Below the pieces are notes generated by a model. It did no database searches, was not told the origin of the DNA, and saw only the letters and a list, made by a program, of their open reading frames with translations. Below are positions 1 to 5,411 of a DNA stretch of 6,655 nt, in pieces. Origin of the DNA: Nonlabens sp. GTDB taxonomy: Bacteria; Bacteroidota; Bacteroidia; Flavobacteriales; Flavobacteriaceae. The DNA is taken from the NCBI GenBank assembly GCA_023301395.1, contig JALZUY010000115.1, positions 1 through 6,655 on the forward strand, given 5' to 3'. Both the position numbers and the translations under genes were made by a program. Position 1 is the stretch's first letter; every line of letters begins with the position of its first letter.

Positions 1-511
1 TCTAGATGAACCTACAAATGATCTTGACATTCCTACATTGAACATTCTAGAGAATTTCCTTATGGATTTCCCAGGTTGTCTTATCGTAGTAAGTCACGAT
101 CGTTACTTCATGGACAAGATTGTAGATCATTTATTTGTATTCAACCAGTCTGGAAACATTACTGATTTCCCTGGGAACTACAGTGATTTCCGTGCTTATG
201 TAGGAAATACAGATCTTGCACTGGATAAGGATGATACCGCTCCAAGCGAAAAAGTAATCGCTCCAAAACCCGTCGAGAAAAAACCCGTCGCGTCTTCAGG
301 TCCTACTCGTGAGCAGCAAAAAGAGGTTTCAAGATTAGAAAACAGCATTAAAAAACTAGAAGAACAACGTGTGAAACTTCAAGAATCATTTCTAGACACA
401 TCTCTCACACCAGAAGAACTCGCAGATAATTCCATAAAACTAGATCAAGTAAAAGAACAACTAGAAGAGCGTGAGATGGAATGGCTGGAACTTACTGAGG
501 CGATTGGGTAA
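1..511 (+). CDS. uup: ABC-F family ATPase, Uup type, C-terminal part (5' truncated by window edge)
   Basis: This is the last 169 codons of an ABC-F protein; the first complete codon is at position 2. The visible part opens in the second nucleotide-binding domain at Walker B and D-loop (LDEPTNDLD) and continues to the H-loop (VVSHDRYFMD). It then has FPGNYSDF, typical of ABC-F proteins. A Lys/Pro-rich linker (about 230-300) leads into a charged C-terminal helix pair (REQQKEVSRLENSIKKLEEQ to the end) that reads as a coiled coil, matching the ABC_tran_CTD domain that separates Uup from shorter ABC-F members. ABC-F proteins are soluble and act on ribosomes or nucleic acid rather than in transport; Uup in E. 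coli is linked to branched DNA intermediates and ribosome function. The linker holds a small 15-bp tandem duplication (AAAACCCGTCG at 265-275 and 280-290). The family is clear; the choice of Uup over other ABC-F types rests on the C-terminal domain only. Confidence 0.9.
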   Translation, partial: LDEPTNDLDIPTLNILENFLMDFPGCLIVVSHDRYFMDKIVDHLFVFNQSGNITDFPGNYSDFRAYVGNTDLALDKDDTAPSEKVIAPKPVEKKPVASSGPTREQQKEVSRLENSIKKLEEQRVKLQESFLDTSLTPEELADNSIKLDQVKEQLEEREMEWLELTEAIG

Positions 512-553
512 GACTGTTCTTTGTTTTCTGTTTATATACTTGAACTTTAATTT

Positions 554-742
554 CAGTTCGAGCGCATTCGAGAACAGTTTGAAATCCACATATTTTTTTG
601 ATACTTAAAATCAGTTCGAGAACAGTTTAAAAGCAAGTTACTCTATGTTACACCAGTTCTAACTTAGCCCGCCGCAGTCGTAAACAGTTTCAAAGTAAGT
701 TATTCTCTGTTATGTCAGTTCGAGCGCAGTCAAGAACAGCTT
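554..742 (+). repeat. Array of four degenerate CAGTTCGAGCGCAGTC-type hairpin repeats
   Basis: The spacer between the uup end and the GIY-YIG gene is largely repeat. Copies run CAGTT...AACAGTTT at 554-580, 612-628 (internal 10 bases missing), 654-690 (core expanded and diverged) and 716-742 (nearly consensus). Copies 2 and 3 also share their downstream flanks: 621-653 and 683-715 match at 26 of 33 positions by hand alignment. The unit is therefore longer than the core and has been duplicated in tandem and then eroded. The core contains TCGA-N6-TCGA, so each intact copy can fold into a short imperfect hairpin. No ORF of note lies here. A fifth, perfect-consensus copy lies inverted at 1128-1150. 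Confidence 0.85.
713..738 (+). repeat. Left arm of 26-bp inverted repeat bracketing the GIY-YIG gene
   Basis: This stretch (TGTCAGTTCGAGCGCAGTCA then AGAACA) is the reverse complement of 1128-1153 with one mismatch (A at 729-732 region where the right arm gives G). It contains most of the last copy of the upstream repeat array and lies 36 bp before the nuclease start codon. Confidence 0.85.
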
Positions 743-774
743 ATAATCTCTAAGTTTTTACTTATATTGTAACT

Positions 775-1110
775 ATGTTTAATTATCAATATTATGTCTA
801 CTTACTAGAGTGTTCAGATAAAACAATTTACACTGGCATTACTAACAACCTAGAGCGAAGATTTTTTGAACATCAAAACGGAACCAAAGCACAAACCTAT
901 ACGTCAACCCGAAGACCAGTAAAACTTATTTTTTCCGAATGCTTCAATGATGTACTACAAGCAATTTATTTTGAGAAGAAAATTAAAAAATGGAGTTCCA
1001 AAAAGAAACGAGCTTTAGCAAATGAAGATTTTGATATGTTGACTATTTTAGCCGAATGTAGAAACTGGACACATTATAAATATGGACCAGATTTTAAGGA
1101 ATTAAATTAA
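775..1110 (+). CDS. GIY-YIG (URI domain) endonuclease family protein
   Basis: This 111-residue protein is a stand-alone GIY-YIG domain of the COG2827/YhbQ-UPF0213 type, near the usual 90-115 residues. The two half-motifs are Y7-V-Y-L-L (GIY position) and Y19-T-G-I-T-N (YIG position, with Thr for Ile). They are followed by L26-E-R-R with the catalytic Arg, H33, and E67 in F-E-K-K-I-K-K-W, the expected metal-binding Glu. The basic segment KKIKKWSSKKKRA and the tail AECRNWTHYKYG are typical of flavobacterial members. All expected catalytic residues are present, so it is probably an active single-domain DNA nuclease; its target is unknown. There is no Shine-Dalgarno site and no strong -7 box, only TATATTGT nearby. 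The gene stands alone, is AT-rich (17 of 60 G/C at 961-1020), and lies between inverted copies of a hairpin repeat, which suggests a link with those repeats. Confidence 0.9.
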   Translation: MFNYQYYVYLLECSDKTIYTGITNNLERRFFEHQNGTKAQTYTSTRRPVKLIFSECFNDVLQAIYFEKKIKKWSSKKKRALANEDFDMLTILAECRNWTHYKYGPDFKELN

Positions 1111-1127
1111 TATTGATTTCCACAAAT

Positions 1128-1153
1128 TGTTCTCGACTGCGCTCGAACTGACA
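1128..1153 (-). repeat. Right arm of 26-bp inverted repeat; consensus hairpin repeat
   Basis: On the plus strand it reads TGTTCTCGACTGCGCTCGAA then CTGACA. It is the only copy in the window that matches the inferred consensus throughout, and it lies inverted relative to the four upstream copies. It starts 17 bp after the nuclease stop codon and ends 10 bp before the methyltransferase ATG. GTTCTCGA and TCGAAC can pair around CTGCGC with a bulge. Its outer edge runs into GACATTTG (1150-1157), a one-mismatch version of the TAnnTTTG -7 box. Confidence 0.85.
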
Positions 1154-1163
1154 TTTGTTTTTC

Positions 1164-1958
1164 ATGCAAACATCAAGCATCACACCTTTGCTCCACCAAC
1201 TCATACATTATATAAAACATTGCCTTAAATCCTTTCACTTACATGGGATTCACTCACCGTTTGTATTTACGCTAGAGAAAAAATGTTTGAGAGAGAAAAA
1301 ATGTTTTGAGCAGTATGAAGATATAAAACGCTTCCGCGAAAGCTTAAAAAACAATCATACCATACTACACATCGAAGATCACGGTGCTGGCAGTAAAGTA
1401 TTTAAGACTAACGCGCGTAAAGTCAGTGATATTCTAAAATATAATTCTAGTGACAAGAAATCTGCTCAATTATTATTCAGATTATGTCAATATTTTGAAA
1501 TTGAAAATGTACTGGAATTAGGCACATCGTTAGGTGTTGCAACTCATGCCATGGCAATAGCAAATCCCGACATTAAAATTACAAGTGTAGAAGGTAGTTC
1601 TCAAATACACGAGTTCTCATCTAGTCAGTTTAAAGATTTAGGGTTGAACAATGTAAACTCTATTTGTAGCACATTCAAAAAACACCTAGCGCTTGACAAG
1701 ACCACTTATGACTTGATTTATATAGATGGCCATCATGATGGTGCTGCGACAATTGCTTATTTTGAATCTTGTTTGAATCGTGCTCATAGGAATACCGTTT
1801 TTGTACTCGATGATATTTACTGGTCTGCTGGCATGACTGCGGCATGGGATCAATTATGTAAGCACTCACAAGTCACGGCTAGTGTGGATTTATTTGATTT
1901 AGGTATCTTATTTTTACGTACTGAACAGTTGCAAGAACGTTTTTATATCAAATTGTAA
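1164..1958 (+). CDS. Class I SAM-dependent methyltransferase (O-methyltransferase-like)
   Basis: This 264-residue protein has a Rossmann-fold methyltransferase core. Motif I is V-L117-E-L-G-T-S-L-G (SAM-binding glycine loop). It is followed by an acidic strand end (ITSVEGS), I187-D-G-H-H-D-G, and L215-D-D-I-Y-W-S, similar to the Methyltransf_24/O-methyltransferase group. The N-terminal helix carries H27-G-I-H-S-P-F-V-F, which I recognise as a Bacteroidetes signature of this family; its substrate is unknown. I chose ATG 1164 over an in-frame TTG at 1155: TTG is a rare start and lies at the edge of the hairpin repeat. No Shine-Dalgarno site is visible. Bases 1328-1345 of the gene are a 16/18 match to the dispersed ACGCTTTCGCGAAAGCGT palindrome and encode KRFRESL. 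The ABC ATPase gene follows 57 bp downstream on the same strand, so the two may be cotranscribed. The enzyme class is secure; the methyl acceptor cannot be told. Confidence 0.88.
   Translation: MQTSSITPLLHQLIHYIKHCLKSFHLHGIHSPFVFTLEKKCLREKKCFEQYEDIKRFRESLKNNHTILHIEDHGAGSKVFKTNARKVSDILKYNSSDKKSAQLLFRLCQYFEIENVLELGTSLGVATHAMAIANPDIKITSVEGSSQIHEFSSSQFKDLGLNNVNSICSTFKKHLALDKTTYDLIYIDGHHDGAATIAYFESCLNRAHRNTVFVLDDIYWSAGMTAAWDQLCKHSQVTASVDLFDLGILFLRTEQLQERFYIKL
1328..1345. repeat. Coding near-copy of the TTTCGCGAAA palindrome
   Basis: ACGCTTCCGCGAAAGCTT matches the perfect palindrome at 5412-5429 at 16 of 18 positions. It lies in frame within the methyltransferase gene and encodes part of KRFRESL, outside the SAM-binding motifs. 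It may be chance, or a trace of a dispersed palindrome family that also occupies coding DNA. Confidence 0.5.
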
Positions 1959-2015
1959 CGTTAAGAGATTTAAAACGTCCTATGAGAAAGGAGCTTAATT
2001 CTATATTTTTACTTT

Positions 2016-2717
2016 ATGAGCGATAATGTTATTGATGTGCGAGGTATCGTACGTAATTTTAAATTAGGACAAGAAGTTGTAAAAGTTCTTAAAGGAATAG
2101 ATCTAGTAATCAAACGTGGTGATTATGTAGCGCTTATGGGACCATCGGGTTCTGGAAAATCTACATTAATGAACTTACTAGGTTGTCTAGACACTCCTAC
2201 TGCTGGCTCTTATAAACTCAATGGTACAGACGTTTCTAGCTTGAGCGATGATCAACTAGCCGATATTAGAAATACAGAAATAGGTTTTGTCTTCCAAACT
2301 TTCAACTTATTACCTAGAACTACTGCTCTTGATAACGTAGCCTTGCCTATGGTATATGCTGGGAAATCAAAAAAGGAACGCAACGCTCGTGCGACTGAAG
2401 TTCTTGATAGTGTAGGACTAGCAGATCGTATGGATCATCAACCTAACCAACTTTCTGGTGGACAGCGACAGCGTGTTGCCGTAGGAAGAGCTCTAGTTAA
2501 TAATCCATCCATTATCCTAGCCGATGAGCCTACTGGAAACTTAGATTCTAAAACTGGTGTGGAAATAATGGGCCTTTTTGATAGAATCCATGCCGATGGT
2601 AATACGGTAATTCTTGTAACTCACGAAGAAGAAATTGCTAAGCATGCTCACAGAGTCATCCGTCTACGAGATGGAGTTATTGAAACCGATGTACGTAATA
2701 GAGAATGGAAGCAATAA
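2016..2717 (+). CDS. ABC transporter ATP-binding protein, MacB/LolD type
   Basis: This is a complete 233-residue nucleotide-binding subunit of the MacB/LolD/FtsE group, which powers export, lipoprotein release or envelope processes with MacB-type permeases. Motifs are all present: Walker A G42-P-S-G-S-G-K-S-T50, Q-loop Q94 in FVFQTFNLLP, signature L146-S-G-G-Q150, Walker B IILADE with catalytic E171, D-loop GNLD, and H-loop H203 in VTHEEE. The helix after the signature reads RVAVGRAL where most relatives have a small residue such as Ala at the Gly position; this is minor. No permease gene adjoins it, so the membrane partner must be encoded elsewhere. A 55-residue membrane protein overlaps its last codons and may be coupled translationally. 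The AAAGGAG at 1987-1993 is 22 bp from the ATG, too far for a Shine-Dalgarno site. TATATTTT at 2002-2009 is a weak -7 candidate. Confidence 0.93.
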   Translation: MSDNVIDVRGIVRNFKLGQEVVKVLKGIDLVIKRGDYVALMGPSGSGKSTLMNLLGCLDTPTAGSYKLNGTDVSSLSDDQLADIRNTEIGFVFQTFNLLPRTTALDNVALPMVYAGKSKKERNARATEVLDSVGLADRMDHQPNQLSGGQRQRVAVGRALVNNPSIILADEPTGNLDSKTGVEIMGLFDRIHADGNTVILVTHEEEIAKHAHRVIRLRDGVIETDVRNREWKQ

Positions 2718-2872
2718 GCGAGTATAAAGACTGGTTTTATATAGGCGCGGTAATTATCGCCTTCTTTATCTTCTTATTATGGAATCGCAAAACACATGGT
2801 CGTTCAAGAACTAAGGACCGTCGCAGTTTTAAAGCTCGAGTAGAAGAACGTAAGAAAGATGAAGGTAATTAG
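2705..2872 (+). CDS. Small single-pass membrane protein (55 aa), translationally coupled to the ABC ATPase
   Basis: ATG 2705 begins a 55-codon frame ending in TAG at 2870-2872. It overlaps the last 13 bp of the ATPase gene in another frame. The product begins MEAISEYKDW. It then has one hydrophobic segment of about 16 residues (11-26, FYIGAVIIAFFIFLLW), followed by a strongly basic tail (NRKTHGRSRTKDRRSFKARV) ending EERKKDEGN. The acidic N-terminus and basic C-terminus predict N-out/C-in by the positive-inside rule. Hydrophobic-then-basic composition, the tight overlap and a stop before the repeat mosaic argue that it is real rather than chance. I recall similar short proteins in other Flavobacteriaceae but no named family. 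It is not a full permease; it could be an accessory or a regulator of the ABC complex. Function unknown. Confidence 0.7.
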   Translation: MEAISEYKDWFYIGAVIIAFFIFLLWNRKTHGRSRTKDRRSFKARVEERKKDEGN

Positions 2873-2901
2873 TAGACAGTTAGTTGTTAGTCCATTTAAA
2901 A

Positions 2902-2987
2902 CGTTATTGCTATATCGGCTTTGCCGAGAGAAGCAATCTATCTGTGAGAATGCGATAAGCAGTTTCCGCATCAAGTGCGGAAATTCA
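2902..2987. repeat. Hairpin repeat mosaic, copy A, between convergent genes
   Basis: This block holds two hairpins. The first pairs ATTGCT (2906-2911) with AGCAAT (2932-2937) around an inner TCGGC-TTT-GCCGA stem (2915-2927). The second is TTTCCGCA-TCAAG-TGCGGAAA (2963-2983), a perfect 8-bp stem. GCCGAGAGAAGCAATCT (2923-2939) recurs at 3791-3807. The 24 bases at 2964-2987 recur exactly at 3897-3920. The segment 2942-2962 between them is, at 18 of 21 positions, the reverse complement of 3806-3826. It lies between the ends of two converging genes, so the hairpins could stop transcription from both sides, but no T-run follows either stem. Confidence 0.8.
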
Positions 2988-3021
2988 ATCTTCTAAAACC
3001 ACTTAGAACTGAGATTAAAAA

Positions 3022-3702
3022 CTACTCATTCACCATTTCTCTCAAAGCAGCAGATAGATGTAAGTGCTCTACAATAATATCACCATAGACTTGAACTACG
3101 TTACCATCTTTATTTAATAAAATATTCATGGGGTAAGCCTGTACACCATAATCATCTATGGCTGGTCGCACCTCTGTAATATGATCAAAATTGAATGCTA
3201 CACGGTCTAAAAAGCGATTTACAAAATAGCTTTTATCAAATGTGATGGCCACAAAATTCACTTCGCCTCTAAACTCTTTTTCTAGCTGATTCAAATATGG
3301 GATTTCGGCAATACACGGTCCGCAGTTGGTAAACCAAAAATTAACTATCGTAGGTTTCCCTGTATAATCCACATCATCCATTCCCGAACTATCACTAGAA
3401 ACAAACTCTTCCATAGGAAAGCGTTGTCCTATTTTTTCACGATGTACTTGAAAAGGGTCGTAGTAATTACTATCTGGATCACTTTTTACTACAGAGATTT
3501 TAACGGTTTGAATGACAGAATCCTGTGCTTCTCTTGTGCTCAATTTCTTATATAATACCAAACCTGTAGAAAGAGATTTTTTATATTTTTCAAATTGAAA
3601 AAAGTCCATCACTCTTCCATCTTCAATTTGATAGTAGGTGATTTGGGCTTGTGACATTAAACAAGAGCTTATCAGAAACAAAACAAACAACAACTTTTTC
3701 AT
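3022..3702 (-). CDS. TlpA-like periplasmic thiol-disulfide oxidoreductase
   Basis: This 226-residue secreted protein has a C-terminal thioredoxin-like domain of the TlpA/ResA/AhpC-TSA type. The active site is C127-G-P-C130 in VNFWFTNCGPC, a form typical of flavobacterial TlpA proteins. The cis-Pro is P191 in QAYPMNILLNKDG. About 100 residues of unassigned sequence precede it. The N-terminus MKKLLFVLFLISSCLMSQAQ is a signal peptide. I-S-S-C14 fits a lipobox, and SQA-Q would suit signal peptidase I, so lipoprotein versus soluble periplasmic protein is undecided. I chose ATG at 3702 over an in-frame TTG at 3723 because the TTG falls within the -7-like box and would add residues before the signal peptide. 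Family members reduce or exchange periplasmic disulfides, for example in cytochrome c maturation or with membrane electron donors; the partner is not visible. The upstream neighbour on the strand is rimO, 354 bp away across repeats, so it probably has its own promoter. Confidence 0.9.
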   Translation of the reverse strand: MKKLLFVLFLISSCLMSQAQITYYQIEDGRVMDFFQFEKYKKSLSTGLVLYKKLSTREAQDSVIQTVKISVVKSDPDSNYYDPFQVHREKIGQRFPMEEFVSSDSSGMDDVDYTGKPTIVNFWFTNCGPCIAEIPYLNQLEKEFRGEVNFVAITFDKSYFVNRFLDRVAFNFDHITEVRPAIDDYGVQAYPMNILLNKDGNVVQVYGDIIVEHLHLSAALREMVNE

Positions 3703-3720
3703 ACCGCTAAAATACTTTAT

Positions 3721-3728
3721 CAAAGTAA
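3721..3728 (-). promoter_or_regulatory. Possible -7 box for the TlpA-like gene
   Basis: On the minus strand TTACTTTG matches the Bacteroidetes -7 consensus TAnnTTTG at 7 of 8 positions and ends 18 bp before the ATG at 3702. No clear TTG -33 element is seen at the expected spacing, so the call is weak. Confidence 0.4.
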
Positions 3729-3773
3729 AACAAAAACAAAGCCAAAAATATAAGAATTTGACTTCTATTCTTC

Positions 3774-3920
3774 ATTGCGGTCTCGGCTGTGCCGAGAGAA
3801 GCAATCTGCTTATCGTATTCACAAAGTCAGATTACCACGTCGCTATTGCTCCTCGTAGTGACGTTTCAAACCAGCATTGCGGTTGATACTTATAGATTCC
3901 GCATCAAGTGCGGAAATTCA
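3774..3920. repeat. Hairpin repeat mosaic, copy B
   Basis: It opens with a hairpin in which ATTGC (3774-3778) pairs with GCAAT (3801-3805), around a perfect TCTCGGC-TGT-GCCGAGA stem (3781-3797). It continues with a segment that is inverted in copy A (3806-3826). Next is an arm at 3829-3864 that matches 30 of 36 bases of 4011-4046. It ends with the stem TTCCGCA-TCAAG-TGCGGAA (3897-3915). Open frames crossing this stretch on the plus strand are built from repeat sequence and are not taken as genes. With copy C it fills most of the 354-bp gap between the TlpA-like gene and rimO. Confidence 0.8.
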
Positions 3921-3961
3921 GAACTTGAATGTTGTATCGTTAAGAGCTCAGATTTCTTAAA

Positions 3962-4045
3962 CGTCATTACGAGCAAAGCCAAGCAATATACTTTTATTTT
4001 TCACAACAGCAGATTACTTCGTCGCTGTTGCTACTCGTAATGACA
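3962..4045. repeat. Hairpin repeat, copy C, with 11-bp terminal inverted repeats
   Basis: GTCATTACGAG at 3963-3973 and CTCGTAATGAC at 4034-4044 form a perfect 11-bp inverted repeat enclosing about 60 bp. Inside are AAGCAAT (3981-3987) and AGATTACTTCGTCGC (4011-4025). From memory, CGTCATTGCGAG...GAAGCAATCT...CTCGCAATGACG elements are widespread intergenic repeats in Bacteroidetes; this is a diverged member. It ends 12 bp from the rimO stop codon and may fold at the end of that transcript. It contains no gene and no transposase. Confidence 0.75.
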
Positions 4046-4056
4046 TCTAAAAAACA

Positions 4057-5361
4057 TTACTCCACTGGAGTACCGTACAAATCAAAATCCTCAGCCTCAG
4101 TAATGGTTACGTTTGTAAACGAACCTACAGATAGGTAATGTTTCTCGGCATCGATCAATACTTCGTTATCCACATCTGGGCTATCAAACTCTGTACGACC
4201 TACAAAGTAGTTCCCACGTTTGCGATCTATAATGACTTTATAGGTTTGTCCTATTTTGAGTTGATTCAATTCCCATGAGATTTGAGATTGAATTTCCATG
4301 ATTTCGTTTGCGCGGTCTTGTTTCACCTCTTCAGGAACATCATCTTCTAGTTTGTAAGCATGCGTGTTTTCCTCATGAGAATAGGTAAAACATCCCATAC
4401 GTTCAAAACGCTGGTCTTTTACCCATTGCTTTAGTATCTGGAAATCTTCTTCAGTTTCTCCTGGATAACCTACAATAAGTGTGGTACGTATCACCATTTC
4501 TGGAACTGTAGCTCTAAAATCTTTAAGCAACGCGTTGGTCTTTTCAAACGTAGTACCACGTCTCATAGATTTCAACACTGGAGTTGAGATATGTTGTAAC
4601 GGAATATCAAGGTAGTTACAAACCTTATCCTCGGTCTTCATTACATCAAGAACATCCATAGGGAAACCAGTAGGAAAGGCATAATGCATGCGTATCCACT
4701 CGATTCCTTCTACTTTTACTAGTTCTTTTAAAAGATCAGCAAGACGTCTCTTTTTATATAAATCAAGACCATAATAGGTCAAGTCTTGAGCAATAAGAAT
4801 CAATTCTTTAACACCTTTTGCTGCTAGTTTCTCAGCCTCAATTATGAGATGTTCAATAGGTGTACTTTTATGACCACCACGCATTAATGGAATCGCACAA
4901 AAAGAACAAGGTCTATCACAACCTTCGGCGATTTTAAAATAAGCATAATTCTTAGGAGTCGTAGTAACACGTTCACCTATGAGCTCGTGTTTATAGTCAG
5001 CACCTAGCGCTTTTAACAGCGACGGCAGCTCTGTTGTACCAAAATACTGATCCACATCTGGAATTTCCTTTTGCAAATCGGGCTTATAACGCTCAGATAA
5101 ACAACCAGATACAAATACCTGATCTACTTCACCGTTTTTCTTGCGTTCTACAAAATCAAGGATCGTGTTTACAGATTCCTCTTTGGCATTATCAATAAAA
5201 CCACAAGTATTGATCACCACAATATTCCCTTCTTCCTCATGGACCACATCTTTGCCGCTGGCTTTCAGTTGTCCCATCAACACCTCACTATCATAGACGT
5301 TCTTTGAACATCCCAGCGTGATTACATTAATTTTGTTCTTTTTTCTTGATTTTGTTCTCAT
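4057..5361 (-). CDS. rimO: Ribosomal protein S12 methylthiotransferase RimO
   Basis: RimO is a cytoplasmic radical-SAM enzyme carrying two 4Fe-4S clusters that methylthiolates the conserved aspartate (E. coli Asp88/89) of ribosomal protein S12. This 434-residue protein has the full UPF0004-radical SAM-TRAM layout. Cluster 1 cysteines are C18 (LGCSKN), C53 (NTCGF) and C87 (SGCLSERY). The radical-SAM triad is C148-D-R-P-C152-S-F-C155, followed by AIP.MRG. A TRAM domain spans about 370-431 and ends in EAEDFDLYG. Motifs such as LDIPLQH and RTTLIVGYPGETEEDF fit RimO rather than MiaB. I chose ATG 5361 (MRTKS), where flavobacterial RimO proteins usually begin; the in-frame TTG at 5373 lies inside the -7 box. 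It is transcribed divergently from the CarboxypepD_reg gene and stands alone. Confidence 0.96.
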   Translation of the reverse strand: MRTKSRKKNKINVITLGCSKNVYDSEVLMGQLKASGKDVVHEEEGNIVVINTCGFIDNAKEESVNTILDFVERKKNGEVDQVFVSGCLSERYKPDLQKEIPDVDQYFGTTELPSLLKALGADYKHELIGERVTTTPKNYAYFKIAEGCDRPCSFCAIPLMRGGHKSTPIEHLIIEAEKLAAKGVKELILIAQDLTYYGLDLYKKRRLADLLKELVKVEGIEWIRMHYAFPTGFPMDVLDVMKTEDKVCNYLDIPLQHISTPVLKSMRRGTTFEKTNALLKDFRATVPEMVIRTTLIVGYPGETEEDFQILKQWVKDQRFERMGCFTYSHEENTHAYKLEDDVPEEVKQDRANEIMEIQSQISWELNQLKIGQTYKVIIDRKRGNYFVGRTEFDSPDVDNEVLIDAEKHYLSVGSFTNVTITEAEDFDLYGTPVE

Positions 5362-5370
5362 AAGCGACTG

Positions 5371-5378
5371 CAAATTTA
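5371..5378 (-). promoter_or_regulatory. -7 promoter box for rimO
   Basis: TAAATTTG on the minus strand is a perfect match to the Bacteroidetes -7 consensus TAnnTTTG. It ends 9 bp before the ATG at 5361, so the predicted 5' leader is only a few bases or none. No TTG -33 element is obvious about 20 bp upstream. Confidence 0.6.
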
Positions 5379-5411
5379 CGACTTAGTAGAATTTAAATCG
5401 CTGTTTTAGTC

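Noticed and set aside
265..290. 15-bp tandem duplication in the uup linker as a phase-variable tract.
   Set aside because: There are only two imperfect units, a multiple of three in length, in a flexible Lys/Pro linker; this is likely neutral drift.
554..742. CRISPR array.
   Set aside because: Copies vary in length and sequence, spacers are not of uniform length and share sequence, and there are no cas genes.
713..1153. Classical insertion sequence.
   Set aside because: No DDE, Y1 or serine transposase is encoded, and no target-site duplication is evident at the outer edges. The unit is kept only as a nuclease-repeat hypothesis.
1675..1869. Minus-strand 64-codon frame inside the methyltransferase gene.
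   Set aside because: It is antisense to conserved motifs (IDGHHDG, LDDIYWS) of the real gene; the translation is low-quality with no recognisable features.
1959..1979. ACGTT...AACGT inverted repeat after the methyltransferase gene as a terminator.
   Set aside because: The stem is about 5 bp, A/T-rich with a long loop and no T-tract; too weak to support.
1982..2026. A 14-codon leader frame (MRKELNSIFLLYER) overlapping the ABC ATPase start, with AAAGGAG inside it.
   Set aside because: It is too short to judge. AAAGGAG is 22 bp from the ATPase ATG, and Bacteroidetes seldom use Shine-Dalgarno sites. No sign of a regulatory leader peptide was seen.
2963..2983. Standard rho-independent terminator.
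   Set aside because: The 8-bp stem is perfect, but no T-run follows on either strand. The same module recurs at 3897-3915 away from a gene end, so a repeat is the better explanation.
3638..4040. Two overlapping plus-strand frames (3638-3886 and 3789-4040).
   Set aside because: They run through hairpin repeats and the antisense of the TlpA signal-peptide region. The translations show no domain and consist largely of translated repeat modules.
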